DNA of 64,000 bases, taken from positions 1 through 64,000 of the forward strand of contig JAFWDI010000007.1 of assembly GCA_017513125.1 (NCBI GenBank). Reading direction: 5' to 3'. Numbering within the stretch: the first letter of the stretch is position 1; each line of letters starts with the position of its first letter. The translations under genes were made by a program, and so were the position numbers. Below, in pieces: positions 27,051-34,352 of this stretch. A model generated the notes under the pieces. The model worked only from the letters and a program-made list of their open reading frames with translations. It was not told the DNA's origin and made no database searches. The stretch is from Lachnospiraceae bacterium. GTDB taxonomy: Bacteria; Bacillota; Clostridia; Lachnospirales; Lachnospiraceae.

Positions 27051-27284
27051 TTACATCCTGCTCTCGATCGCGTCCGCATCGGAACCGGAAAAATCGTCCC
27101 GGTAAATGTGCTGAAGCGCGTGAAGATAGGCTTCGCGCTGCCTGTTCGTGCTGAGCCGGGCGTTTATGAAGATGGAGTAGCTTCCGTCCTCGTTCTTCAC
27201 GACCTGTTCTTCCACCAGGGTGTCCATGTTTATCACATGAACGCTGACGTCCTCGAGCTCAGGCAGCGATCTCAGGTCTAGCAT
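27051..27284 (-). CDS. Small ImmA/IrrE-like protein with a degenerate HExxH motif
   Basis: A 77-residue protein. The second half, from NEDGSYSIFINARLST to EAYLHALQHIYRDDF, matches the core of ImmA/IrrE metallopeptidases, where a phage-type protease cleaves the partner repressor. Here the zinc motif HExxH reads HALQH, so the catalytic Glu is absent and the protein is much shorter than an active ImmA. Its ATG overlaps the stop of the XRE gene by seven bases, so the two are co-translated. It may be a non-catalytic partner or anti-repressor of the repressor; that is inference. Confidence 0.7.
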   Translation of the reverse strand: MLDLRSLPELEDVSVHVINMDTLVEEQVVKNEDGSYSIFINARLSTNRQREAYLHALQHIYRDDFSGSDADAIESRM

Positions 27285-27691
27285 GCCTCGTAAGGGTCTC
27301 CTCCCTGCTCGGCGGACTTCAGCGACTTCATGAAGTCGATGTGCGCCTGAAGCCTTTCGGGCGGAATGTCCCGGGCCACGTGGAAGAGCGTGCGCATCTC
27401 CGGGTTCTCGAAGATCTCCTGCGCGATCGCGCGGGTCTCTTCATTCAGATAATAGGGGTCGGCGGGCTTATCCTCGGGGCTTTCCAGAAGATCAGCTCTG
27501 CTCACGTGAAAATAATCCGCCAGCTGCTGCACCTTATCCATGCGCGGAAGCTTCTGTCCGGTGCACCAGTTCGAGATGGTCGAGGAACTGAACCCGAGAT
27601 CGCGCATGAGATCCGTCTGGTTCTTTCCGTTTACGGCCATGTAATGTTTCAGGTTCTTCGCGAATACGTCTTTATACTCCGGTTCGGGCAT
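27278..27691 (-). CDS. XRE/CI-like transcriptional repressor
   Basis: A 137-residue protein whose residues about 8-65 form an HTH_XRE domain (NLKHYMAVNGKNQTDLMRDLGFSSSTISNWCTGQKLPRMDKVQQLADYF). The tail (about 75-137) is helical and probably dimerises. I chose the start at 27691: GGAAAGGA lies ten bases upstream, while the earlier ATG at 27739 falls within a few bases of the predicted transcription start. It is divergent from a small membrane-protein gene, and the intergenic region is full of TCTCGCTT palindromes that it probably binds. The promoter for this gene contains a half-site, which suggests autoregulation. Confidence 0.85.
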   Translation of the reverse strand: MPEPEYKDVFAKNLKHYMAVNGKNQTDLMRDLGFSSSTISNWCTGQKLPRMDKVQQLADYFHVSRADLLESPEDKPADPYYLNEETRAIAQEIFENPEMRTLFHVARDIPPERLQAHIDFMKSLKSAEQGGDPYEAC

Positions 27692-27751
27692 GTTCGTTTC
27701 GTCCTTTCCGCGGGGCGCGTCCGACGGCGCCCTCTGCATTTATCCATCCTT

Positions 27752-27780
27752 ATATTACACCGAAAGCGAGAATTCCGCAA
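27752..27780 (-). promoter_or_regulatory. Promoter of the XRE repressor operon
   Basis: On the minus strand, TTGCGG (27780-27775), 17 bases, TAATAT (27757-27752). The spacer contains the operator half-site TCTCGCTTT. Confidence 0.65.
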
Positions 27781-27806
27781 GAAAAAATTTCGCTTTTTCT
27801 CGCTTT
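27762..27806. promoter_or_regulatory. Operator half-sites O1
   Basis: GAAAGCGAGA (27762-27771) and, in the opposite sense, TTTCGCTTT and TCTCGCTTT (27788-27807 region) repeat the arm of the two perfect palindromes to the right. They overlap the repressor's own promoter. Confidence 0.6.
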
Positions 27807-27811
27807 TAGGG

Positions 27812-27841
27812 TTGACAATCTCGCTTTAAGCGAGATACAAT
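27812..27841 (+). promoter_or_regulatory. Divergent promoter with a complete operator in its spacer
   Basis: TTGACA (27812-27817), 18 bases, TACAAT (27836-27841). The spacer is filled by the palindrome O2. A bound repressor would block RNA polymerase. Confidence 0.8.
27819..27835. promoter_or_regulatory. Operator O2 (perfect palindrome)
   Basis: TCTCGCTT-T-AAGCGAGA, a perfect 8-bp inverted repeat with a one-base centre, between the -35 and -10 boxes. Confidence 0.85.
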
Positions 27842-27855
27842 ACAGTCAGAAACCT

Positions 27856-27879
27856 GAGGGAGCAGTCCCTCCGTTTTTT
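27856..27879 (+). terminator. Terminator or attenuator just after the divergent promoter
   Basis: GAGGGA-GCAG-TCCCTC followed by CGTTTTTT. It starts about eight bases after the expected transcription start, so most transcripts should end here unless termination is prevented. Confidence 0.75.
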
Positions 27880-27890
27880 GGACCTTCGTG

Positions 27891-27907
27891 TCTCGCTGAA
27901 AGCGAGA
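27891..27907. promoter_or_regulatory. Operator O3
   Basis: TCTCGCT-GAA-AGCGAGA, a 7-bp inverted repeat with the same arms as O2, centred 72 bp to the right of it. It ends 27 bases before the ATG of the small membrane-protein gene. Confidence 0.8.
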
Positions 27908-27934
27908 TGTTTATGATCAGAAAAGGAGACGGTT

Positions 27935-28153
27935 ATGGGTACGGTTTACAGAGCACGCAGAAACAGGCTTTTCGGGCATGTGGTGAAGGCATTGCTGATC
28001 GTTGCGGCGGTCATGCTGTTTTGGGGAACCTTCCTCTGGGTCGGTCTGGATATGCACCTTCCGCATCGCGGCACGGACGCCGTGATCTCCGCGGAGGAGG
28101 AAGTGCCCGCATCGGCTGTGCTGGAGGCGGAGCAGGCATTTTCGGCCGAGTGA
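27935..28153 (+). CDS. Small single-pass membrane protein under XRE control
   Basis: A 72-residue protein with a basic N-terminus (YRARRNRLFGHVVK), one hydrophobic helix at about 16-37 (ALLIVAAVMLFWGTFLWVGL) and an acidic tail (SAEEEVPASAVLEAEQAFSAE). The positive-inside rule puts the N-terminus in the cytosol and the tail outside. Ribosome site AAAAGGAG at proper spacing. I do not recognise a family. Position behind repressor operators and an attenuator suggests that its level is tightly held; a toxin-like or signalling role is possible but unproven. Confidence 0.65.
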   Translation: MGTVYRARRNRLFGHVVKALLIVAAVMLFWGTFLWVGLDMHLPHRGTDAVISAEEEVPASAVLEAEQAFSAE

Positions 28154-28178
28154 CGCCCGGGGATGCGGAATTACGGGG

Positions 28179-28206
28179 TTGATTCCGATTTTCCAATCAA
28201 TATAAT
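28179..28206 (+). promoter_or_regulatory. cysS operon promoter
   Basis: TTGATT (28179-28184), 16 bases, TATAAT (28201-28206). TTGATT and AATCAA (28195-28200) are complementary, so the spacer edges form an inverted repeat. Confidence 0.75.
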
Positions 28207-28215
28207 AGTGATATG

Positions 28216-28249
28216 ATGCGCACGAAAAAGGATGACCGCTCGTGCGCAT
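28216..28249 (+). promoter_or_regulatory. Leader hairpin of cysS
   Basis: ATGCGCACGA (28216-28225) pairs perfectly with TCGTGCGCAT (28240-28249) right at the expected transcript start, followed by TATTTAT. There is no T-box sequence, although cysS is often T-box controlled in Bacillota. Confidence 0.55.
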
Positions 28250-28274
28250 TATTTATCAGACGAAGGAGAAACCC

Positions 28275-29696
28275 ATGAAGATCTATAACACGCTCACGAA
28301 GACGAAGCAGGAGTTTGAGCCGGTGGAGCCCGGAAAAGTGAAGATGTATGTCTGCGGCCCGACCGTCTATAACCTGATCCATATCGGAAACGCCCGCCCG
28401 ATGATCGTATTTGATACGGTACGGCGGTATTTCGAGTATAAAGGTTATGACGTGAACTACGTCTCGAACTTTACCGACGTCGACGATAAGATCATTAATA
28501 AAGCGGCGGAGGAAGGTGTGGACGCCTCCGTCATCAGTGAGCGTTATATCGAAGAGTGTAAGAAGGATATGGCCGGGATGAACGTCCGCGAGGCTACCAC
28601 ACATCCGAAGGCGACCGAGGAGATCGGCGGGATGATCGATATGATCTCCACACTGATCGAAAAGGGCTATGCGTATGTTGCGGAGGACGGCACGGTCTAT
28701 TTCCGTGTGAAGAGCTTCCGGCCTTACGGAAAGCTGTCTCATAAGGATCTGGATAACATGCAGAGCGGATTCCGCGCGCTTCAGGTCTCCGGCGAGGAGC
28801 AGAAGGAGGATCCGCTGGATTTCGTCCTTTGGAAGCCGAAGAAGGAAGGCGAGCCTTACTGGGATTCGCCCTGGTGCCAGGGAAGACCCGGCTGGCATAT
28901 CGAGTGCTCGGTCATGGCGAAGCGCTATCTCGGGGATGAGATCGACATCCATGCGGGCGGCGAGGATCTGATCTTCCCGCACCATGAGAACGAGATCGCA
29001 CAGTCCGAAGCTGCGAACGGCGTGACATTCTCGAAGTACTGGATGCATAACGCTTTTCTGAATATTGAAAAAGATGGCGTAGTTGAGAAGATGAGTAAGT
29101 CGAAGGGAAACTTCTTCACGGTCCGGGACATCAGTGAGAAGTTTGACCTTCAGGTGCTGCGCTTCTTCATGCTGAGCGCGCATTACCGCAGCCCGCTGAA
29201 CTTCAGCGCGGATCTGATGGCTGCCGCGAAGAACGGCCTGGAGCGCATCCTGACCGCCGCGGCGCATCTGAAGGATGTCGCGGAGAACGGTGCGGACGGC
29301 GAGATGACTGCTCAGGAGCAGGAGCTGCTCGCGGGAACGGACGAGTTCGTGAAGAAGTTCGAGGAAGCCATGGACGACGACATGAACACCGCGGATGCGA
29401 TCGCAGCCGTGTTCGAGCTGGTCCGTTATGCGAATACGAATGTGACGGCTGAGTCGACGAAGGCTTTCGCGGCAGGGATCCGGGAGATCTTTACGAAGCT
29501 CACGGACGTACTGGGCATCGTCACGGAGAAGCAGGAAGAGAATCTGGACGCGGAGATCGAGGCACTGATCGCGGAGCGTCAGGAAGCCCGTAAGAATAAA
29601 AACTATGCCAGAGCGGATGAGATCCGCGACCAGCTGGCCGCACAGGGCATCATCCTTGAAGACACCAGAGAGGGCGTGAAGTGGAAGAGATCCTGA
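28275..29696 (+). CDS. cysS: Cysteine--tRNA ligase
   Basis: A 473-residue class I synthetase. The zinc and HIGH region reads [19 protein letters not shown], the WHIECSVMA and [16 protein letters not shown] segments supply the remaining zinc ligands, and [10 protein letters not shown] is the KMSKS loop. I chose the ATG at 28275 (GAAGGAG before it); the longer frame from 28242 lies in the leader hairpin. It leads an operon with mrnC and rlmB, a common clostridial order. Confidence 0.97.
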   Translation: MKIYNTLTKTKQEFEPVEPGKVKMYVCGPTVYNLIHIGNARPMIVFDTVRRYFEYKGYDVNYVSNFTDVDDKIINKAAEEGVDASVISERYIEECKKDMAGMNVREATTHPKATEEIGGMIDMISTLIEKGYAYVAEDGTVYFRVKSFRPYGKLSHKDLDNMQSGFRALQVSGEEQKEDPLDFVLWKPKKEGEPYWDSPWCQGRPGWHIECSVMAKRYLGDEIDIHAGGEDLIFPHHENEIAQSEAANGVTFSKYWMHNAFLNIEKDGVVEKMSKSKGNFFTVRDISEKFDLQVLRFFMLSAHYRSPLNFSADLMAAAKNGLERILTAAAHLKDVAENGADGEMTAQEQELLAGTDEFVKKFEEAMDDDMNTADAIAAVFELVRYANTNVTAESTKAFAAGIREIFTKLTDVLGIVTEKQEENLDAEIEALIAERQEARKNKNYARADEIRDQLAAQGIILEDTREGVKWKRS

Positions 29697-30163
29697 GCAG
29701 CGGTACGATGAGCGCGGCCGAGGTCCTCGCAAATTATTCGCCGCTCGCGCTGGCTTATCTCGGGGATGCGGTCTATGAACTGGAGATCCGGGAGTTTCTG
29801 CTGCGCCAGGGAAACGCTTCTCCGAAGAGCCTGAACGACCGCGCAGCATATTTTGCGATGGCGCGGACGCAGGCGCTTTTGACGGATATTCTGGCTCCGC
29901 ATCTGACCGAAGCGGAGGCCGACGTGCTGCGCCGGGGCAGAAACGCCAGCCCGAACACGGTCGCGAAGCATGCGACGACCGCCGATTATCATAAGGCGAC
30001 GGGGCTGGAGGCATTGGTCGGATACCTGCATCTGAGCGGACAGCATGAGCGGGTGCGGGAACTGATGGATCTCGCGCGGAAAGCGGTCGGCACTGCCGTA
30101 TCCCGCGGGAAAGGCGTCGTTTCCGAAGATGCGGCAGGCGGGGAGAGTGAAGATGGCGAGTGA
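29681..30163 (+). CDS. mrnC: Mini-ribonuclease 3
   Basis: A 160-residue RNase III-like catalytic domain without a dsRNA-binding domain. LALAYLGDAVYELEIREFLL holds the conserved Asp and Glu, and AEADVLRRGRNA with TADYHKATGLEALVGYLHL forms the second half of the active site. In Bacillus it trims 23S rRNA precursor ends. The GTG at 29681 overlaps the end of cysS by 16 bases and has GAGAGGG upstream; an ATG at 29708 is the alternative. A low-complexity Gly/Asp/Glu tail follows the domain. Confidence 0.93.
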   Translation: MEEILSSGTMSAAEVLANYSPLALAYLGDAVYELEIREFLLRQGNASPKSLNDRAAYFAMARTQALLTDILAPHLTEAEADVLRRGRNASPNTVAKHATTADYHKATGLEALVGYLHLSGQHERVRELMDLARKAVGTAVSRGKGVVSEDAAGGESEDGE

Positions 30164-30899
30164 AAAGATCGTACTGGAAGGAAGACACGCGGTTTTGGAA
30201 GCGCTGCGCGCGGGACATTCCGTACATGAGGTCTTCCTTCTGAAAGGAACAGAGAAAAAGACCGCGGAAGAGTTTGAACGCCTGTGCGCGGGAGCGGATA
30301 TTCCGATCTATTATTCCGATAAGGCCGCGATGGACCGGCGTTCCGTATCCGGAAGGCATCAGGGGGTGATCGCGACCGCGGATGCATGGGAGTATGCGGA
30401 ACTCGAGGACATTCTGGCGAATGCCGCAAACCGCGGCGAACAGCCGTTTCTGATCCTTCTGGACGGGATCATGGATCCGCATAACCTGGGCGCGGTCATC
30501 CGTACCGCGAACATGGCCGGAGCGCACGGCGTCGTGATCACGAAAGACCGTGCGGTGGGACTGACCGCGGCGGCGGCGAAAGCCAGCGCCGGGGCGGTGT
30601 ATTACACACCAGTCGCACGCGTGACGAACATGGCCCGGACCGTTGAGCAGCTGAAGAAAGCCGGGATCTGGACGATCGCGGCGGATATGCAGGGCGGCAG
30701 CGTGTTTGAAGCGGATCTGTCCGGTCCGGTCGCGCTGGTTATCGGAAACGAAGGGAAGGGCGTCGCCCGCCTCGTGAAGGAGAAATGTGATTTCGCGGTC
30801 AGTATTCCGACATCCGGCGACATCGATTCGCTGAACGCATCCGTGGCCTGCGGAATCCTTGCTTTTGAGGTCGTGCGTGCACGGTTAAAAAAACATTGA
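30153..30899 (+). CDS. rlmB: 23S rRNA (guanosine-2'-O-)-methyltransferase RlmB
   Basis: A 248-residue SpoU/TrmH-type knotted methyltransferase. An N-terminal substrate-binding domain (VLEGRHAVLEALRAGHSVHEVFL) precedes the SPOUT core: motif 1 DPHNLGAVIRTANMAGAHGVV, motif 2 LVIGNEGKGV, motif 3 IPTSGDIDSLNASVACGI. The ATG at 30153 lies within the 3' end of mrnC (11-base overlap). RlmB modifies G2251 in E. coli; the bacillus-type homologue may differ slightly in target. Confidence 0.93.
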   Translation: MASEKIVLEGRHAVLEALRAGHSVHEVFLLKGTEKKTAEEFERLCAGADIPIYYSDKAAMDRRSVSGRHQGVIATADAWEYAELEDILANAANRGEQPFLILLDGIMDPHNLGAVIRTANMAGAHGVVITKDRAVGLTAAAAKASAGAVYYTPVARVTNMARTVEQLKKAGIWTIAADMQGGSVFEADLSGPVALVIGNEGKGVARLVKEKCDFAVSIPTSGDIDSLNASVACGILAFEVVRARLKKH

Positions 30900-30918
30900 C
30901 GGTTTCCTTGAATTCCAT

Positions 30919-30947
30919 TTGACAAGGAAAACCGCTTAGAGTATATT
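30919..30947 (+). promoter_or_regulatory. Promoter of tRNA-Thr(GGU)
   Basis: TTGACA (30919-30924), 17 bases, TATATT (30942-30947), 28 bases ahead of the tRNA. Confidence 0.9.
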
Positions 30948-30975
30948 AGTCACGTTGACCCGCAGGGGTCGGCAG

Positions 30976-31048
30976 GCTGACGTGGCACAGTTGGTAGCGC
31001 ACCTCATTGGTAATGAGGAGGTCGGCAGTTCGAATCTGCTCGTCAGCT
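30976..31048 (+). tRNA. tRNA-Thr (anticodon GGU)
   Basis: Acceptor arm GCTGACG pairs with CGTCAGC. Anticodon stem CCTCA/TGAGG encloses loop TTGGTAA, anticodon GGT, reading ACC and ACU. T arm GGCAG/CTGCT closes with one G-U. The discriminator is U and there is no encoded CCA. It is the second tRNA-Thr in this window. Confidence 0.94.
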
Positions 31049-31064
31049 TTTATAATGCGGATGG

Positions 31065-31090
31065 AAGCCCTCGGATTTCCGGGGGCTTTC
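31065..31090 (+). terminator. Terminator after tRNA-Thr(GGU)
   Basis: AAGCCCTCGG pairs with CCGGGGGCTT (one G-U) around ATTT, followed by TC. The T-run is short. Confidence 0.65.
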
Positions 31091-31137
31091 GTGTATGATA
31101 AGGATGTATCATGAAAGGTTATGAAGGAGGTTCGGTC

Positions 31138-31419
31138 ATGAAGCATTTTATCATTGTCAAATGGAAGGATCCGGTCGCCATGAAACCGGAGCTTCCCGCG
31201 ATCGAAGCGCTTTTTCGTGAGACTCTTTCGATTCCGGGGATTCGTTCCGTGGACGTACATCCGTCCTGTTCGGACCGCGCGAACCGCTATGATCTTATGA
31301 TCGAGATCGGGATGGATGCGGAGGCGCTCCCGGCCTATGACGCCTGTGAGCCGCACCGTGTCTGGAAAGAACGGTACGGAGAAAGCATCGCACAGAAGGC
31401 GATTTTTGACTGCGAATAG
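31138..31419 (+). CDS. Stress-responsive alpha/beta barrel (Dabb) protein
   Basis: A 93-residue protein beginning MKHFIIVKWKD, with a dimeric alpha/beta barrel pattern: HFIIVKWK, SVDVHPSCS, YDLMIEIGMD and YDACEPHRVWKERYGE. The ATG at 31138 has GAAGGAGG upstream; the in-frame ATG at 31111 is before that site. Family members are small cytosolic proteins of mostly unknown role; some plant and bacterial ones bind small aromatic molecules. It stands alone between the tRNA and the NifU-like gene. Confidence 0.78.
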   Translation: MKHFIIVKWKDPVAMKPELPAIEALFRETLSIPGIRSVDVHPSCSDRANRYDLMIEIGMDAEALPAYDACEPHRVWKERYGESIAQKAIFDCE

Positions 31420-31429
31420 GCCGGAGGCA

Positions 31430-31458
31430 TTGCGCGAAACGCTTGGTTTTAGTAAAGT
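31430..31458 (+). promoter_or_regulatory. Promoter of the NifU-like/GGGtGRT pair
   Basis: TTGCGC (31430-31435), 17 bases, TAAAGT (31453-31458), 48 bases before the ATG. Confidence 0.6.
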
Positions 31459-31505
31459 TAAAGTAGTCGTTTGACGTGACAATTTTTACAGGAGGTTAAT
31501 GTCGC

Positions 31506-32207
31506 ATGCAATATACAAAAGAAGTTGAAGACATGATCTGCGTCGCGAAGGGTCCGAATCACGGTCCCGCTCCGATTCCGGAGGAGGGGAAATGGGTCCA
31601 GGCGAAGGAGATCAGTGATATTTCGGGATATACGCACGGTATCGGCTGGTGTGCGCCGCAGCAGGGCGCCTGCAAACTCAGTCTGAACGTGAAGGACGGC
31701 ATCATTCAGGAAGCCCTGGTCGAGACGATCGGCTGCTCGGGCATGACCCACTCCGCGGCCATGGCCAGCGAGATCCTGCCGGGTAAGACTCTTCTGGAGG
31801 CGCTGAACACCGACCTGGTCTGCGACGCGATCAACACCGCGATGCGTGAGCTGTTCCTGCAGATCGTCTACGGCCGCACCCAGTCCGCGTTCTCGGACGA
31901 CGGTCTCCGTGTCGGAGCGGGTCTTGAGGATCTGGGCAAGGGCCTCCGTTCCATGGTTGGAACGATGTACGGCACCGCCGCGAAGGGCACCCGTTATCTC
32001 GAGATGACCGAGGGCTACGTCGTGAAGATGGCTCTGGACAAGGACGATCAGGTCTGCGGTTATCAGTTCCTGAGCCTGGGAAAGATGATGGACGCGATCA
32101 AGGGCGGCATGTCCCCGAACGAGGCGTATGAGAAGAACCTCGGAACCTACGGCCGCTTCAGCGCGGAAGACGGCGCGGTAAAGTGGATCGATCCGCGGAA
32201 AGAGTAA
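31506..32207 (+). CDS. NifU-like iron-sulfur scaffold-type protein (GGGtGRT partner)
   Basis: A 233-residue soluble protein. Residues about 45-90 (GWCAPQQGACKLSLNVKDGIIQEALVETIGCSGMTHSAAMASEIL) follow the NifU/IscU N-terminal fold with conserved Cys, but the third scaffold Cys seen in true IscU is not obvious, and the C-terminal half is unlike NifU. It is 12 bases ahead of a GGGtGRT gene; the two are known to travel together. The pair may handle an iron-sulfur or other metal cofactor. The exact reaction is unknown. Ribosome site AGGAGG. Confidence 0.72.
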   Translation: MQYTKEVEDMICVAKGPNHGPAPIPEEGKWVQAKEISDISGYTHGIGWCAPQQGACKLSLNVKDGIIQEALVETIGCSGMTHSAAMASEILPGKTLLEALNTDLVCDAINTAMRELFLQIVYGRTQSAFSDDGLRVGAGLEDLGKGLRSMVGTMYGTAAKGTRYLEMTEGYVVKMALDKDDQVCGYQFLSLGKMMDAIKGGMSPNEAYEKNLGTYGRFSAEDGAVKWIDPRKE

Positions 32208-32219
32208 GGGAGGTACAGC

Positions 32220-33239
32220 ATGGCACTGTTTGAGAACTATGAAGGACGTATGCCTCAGCTGCAGCCCGTCCTGGATAAGTACGGTTTCGGAAGTTTTGAA
32301 GACGTGAAGGCGTTCACGAACGCGAAGGGTGTGGATGCTTACACCATCGTGGAGAGCACGCAGCCGATCTGCTTTGAGAATGTAAAATGGGCGTATGAGC
32401 TCGGCGCCGCTATCGCGATCAAGGAAGGCGCGAAGAACGCCGCGGAAGCCGCCAGATGGATCGGCACGGGCCTGCAGGCATTCTGCATTCCCGGTTCTGT
32501 CGCGGATCAGCGTCAGGTCGGCATCGGCCACGGAAATCTCGGGGCGATGCTTCTGGACGAAGAGACCGAGTGCTTCGCGTTTCTCGCGGGACATGAGTCT
32601 TTCGCTGCCGCGGAAGGCGCGATCAAGATCGCACTGAACGCAAACAAGGTCCGTCAGAAACCGCTGCGCGTGATTCTGAACGGCCTCGGAAAGGATGCGG
32701 CCATGATCATCAGCCGCATCAACGGCTTCACTTATGTGCAGACGAAGTACGACTATCTTTCCGCGGATGTGAAGGAAGATCACGCACTGACGATCGTCAG
32801 CAAGACCGCGTATTCGGAAGGCGAGCGTGCGAAGGTCAACTGCTACGGCGCTGACGACGTCCGCGAGGGCGTCGCGATCATGTGGCACGAGGGCGCGGAC
32901 GTTTCGATCACCGGAAACTCCACGAACCCGACCCGCTTCCAGCACCCCGTGGCAGGCACCTATAAGAAAGAACGCTGGGAAGCCGGAAAGAAGTATTTCT
33001 CGGTGGCTTCGGGCGGCGGCACCGGCCGTACGCTGCACCCGGATAATATGGGTTCCGGTCCTGCCTCCTACGGTATGACGGACACCATGGGCCGCATGCA
33101 TTCGGACGCTCAGTTCGCGGGCTCCTCATCGGTTCCGGCGCACGTCGAGATGATGGGCTTCCTGGGCGCGGGAAATAACCCGATGGTCGGCATGACCGTG
33201 GCGGTCGCCGTGGCCGTGCAGCAGGCCATGGCGCGGTGA
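32220..33239 (+). CDS. GGGtGRT protein
   Basis: A 339-residue protein named for the motif SGGGTGRTLHPDN, present here near residues 256-268. Other conserved blocks are YTIVESTQPICFENVKWAYELG, GLQAFCIPGSVADQRQVGIGHGNLGAMLL and WHEGADVSITGNSTNPTRFQHPVAGTYK. There is no signal peptide or membrane helix. The family is conserved across anaerobes but has no assigned function. It is in an operon with the NifU-like gene and ends at a bidirectional terminator. Confidence 0.88.
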   Translation: MALFENYEGRMPQLQPVLDKYGFGSFEDVKAFTNAKGVDAYTIVESTQPICFENVKWAYELGAAIAIKEGAKNAAEAARWIGTGLQAFCIPGSVADQRQVGIGHGNLGAMLLDEETECFAFLAGHESFAAAEGAIKIALNANKVRQKPLRVILNGLGKDAAMIISRINGFTYVQTKYDYLSADVKEDHALTIVSKTAYSEGERAKVNCYGADDVREGVAIMWHEGADVSITGNSTNPTRFQHPVAGTYKKERWEAGKKYFSVASGGGTGRTLHPDNMGSGPASYGMTDTMGRMHSDAQFAGSSSVPAHVEMMGFLGAGNNPMVGMTVAVAVAVQQAMAR

Positions 33240-33278
33240 AGGTAGATAGGCATCTCCGCATACAGCCATAATAACTGA

Positions 33279-33316
33279 AAATAAGAGGCCGTCTGTACGG
33301 ACGACCTCTTATTATT
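33279..33316. terminator. Bidirectional terminator
   Basis: AAATAAGAGG-C-CGTC pairs with GACG-A-CCTCTTATT across a short TGTACG loop, AT-rich on both edges. It separates the GGGtGRT gene (+) from the DAPG-hydrolase-like gene (-). Confidence 0.88.
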
Positions 33317-33387
33317 TGATATAATCTGCCATTGCCTGACTTGCTCAGGCGGCTGTGCCGGTCGAAACCGAAGGACAGGAAGGAACG

Positions 33388-34197
33388 TTATTCGGACAAT
33401 GTCACAGGTCCGTTTTCGCGTGCATAGCGGAACCGTCCGTCGGCACCGCGGATGACGGTGAGGTCGCAGAAGACGTTCTGCGACGGGTCCGGGTGATCTT
33501 TCCACAGGCCGTAGAGTGTCGGCAGGAAGACCGGCCACTGGCTGGCCTCATAATCCTCGTGCTCCGTCGCCCAGTTCGGGACGAGCTTCGCATTCGGATC
33601 CGCCTTCAGAACTTCCAGAACGAAAGACGGCGGCATGGAGCACCGGGTGTTGGATACGGTCGCGGTGATGTGGTTCAGACCGCCTTCGGTATTTTCCCAA
33701 AGGTGGATCGTGGAATCCACGAGCTCGCGTTTGTCATTATACACGCCTTCGCAGATCGCGTGCGCCAGGCAGGTCTTAAACGGATAAAACTCCTCGAAAG
33801 GAAGTCTTTCGATCGTCACGCCTTCGCCGCCGAATACCGCGAGACCGGGCTCGCAGGATTCCGCGATCATGAGAGCGGAGCCCCCCATGCCGTATTCAGC
33901 GGGAGAGCGCACCCACGAAAATTTCTTATGCGATCCGGGAGCCCAGAGATAGTAGCATTTCTCCATATTGGCCCAGAACCAGTCCATCATCTCCGCGGTC
34001 ACACCGGGAAGAAAATGCTGCTTCTGGGAAGGAAGGGCATAGCCCTTTTCGACAGTTTCATCGGAAAGCTCCAGCGGAGGAAGGAGCGGAGACGGCTTCG
34101 CCGGCGGATCATAGGCTTTAAAAGGCACATGGATATTATCCTGTACCGGCTGGTAGGTCTGGCCGCCGTTCGGAATATAACGCAAAGAATCGGACAT
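33388..34197 (-). CDS. DAPG-hydrolase (PhlG)-like protein
   Basis: A 269-residue cytosolic protein. The segment LPGVTAEMMDWFWANMEKCYYLWAPGSHKKFSWVR, about 63-97, resembles the conserved core of 2,4-diacetylphloroglucinol hydrolase, a zinc enzyme that breaks a C-C bond in an aryl ketone. Later His and Glu residues (CLAHAICEGVY, IHLWENTEGGLNHI) could complete a metal site. The natural substrate here is unknown and is probably a dietary or microbial phenolic rather than DAPG. Ribosome site GGAGG. It is monocistronic, with a palindrome over its promoter. Confidence 0.6.
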   Translation of the reverse strand: MSDSLRYIPNGGQTYQPVQDNIHVPFKAYDPPAKPSPLLPPLELSDETVEKGYALPSQKQHFLPGVTAEMMDWFWANMEKCYYLWAPGSHKKFSWVRSPAEYGMGGSALMIAESCEPGLAVFGGEGVTIERLPFEEFYPFKTCLAHAICEGVYNDKRELVDSTIHLWENTEGGLNHITATVSNTRCSMPPSFVLEVLKADPNAKLVPNWATEHEDYEASQWPVFLPTLYGLWKDHPDPSQNVFCDLTVIRGADGRFRYARENGPVTLSE

Positions 34198-34214
34198 GGT
34201 TCATACCTCCGTTT

Positions 34215-34231
34215 AATATTATGAATATTAT
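34215..34231. promoter_or_regulatory. Palindrome next to the DAPG-hydrolase-like promoter
   Basis: TAATATT-ATG-AATATTA, a perfect 7-bp inverted repeat that overlaps the -10 box and start region. It may be the site of an unlinked repressor. Confidence 0.5.
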
Positions 34232-34233
34232 AC
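34228..34233 (-). promoter_or_regulatory. Promoter -10 of the DAPG-hydrolase-like gene
   Basis: TATAAT on the minus strand with TG one base ahead (TGG-TATAAT), an extended -10. No good -35 is visible. Confidence 0.6.
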
Positions 34234-34270
34234 CATGAATCGTCCTTCGGACCGCTCTTTTCGAAAGCGG

Positions 34271-34299
34271 TTTTCACGAAACGAATCCTGTGCTAAAAT
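34271..34299 (+). promoter_or_regulatory. glnS promoter
   Basis: TTTTCA (34271-34276), 17 bases, TAAAAT (34294-34299), with TG one base before the -10. Confidence 0.65.
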
Positions 34300-34352
34300 A
34301 ACGGAAATCTGACAGAAAAGCCTGTCGGCGAAAGCAGGAAGGAGAGACCCTC

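Noticed and set aside
27692..27739. N-terminal extension of the XRE repressor to the ATG at 27739
   Set aside because: The predicted transcript starts only about six bases before this ATG, while the downstream ATG at 27691 has a good ribosome site.
27278..28153. Prophage remnant
   Set aside because: There is no integrase, terminase, structural gene or attachment repeat around the repressor module.
28242..28274. Upstream ATG for cysS
   Set aside because: It lies in the 3' arm of the leader hairpin and has no ribosome site, whereas the ATG at 28275 has GAAGGAG.
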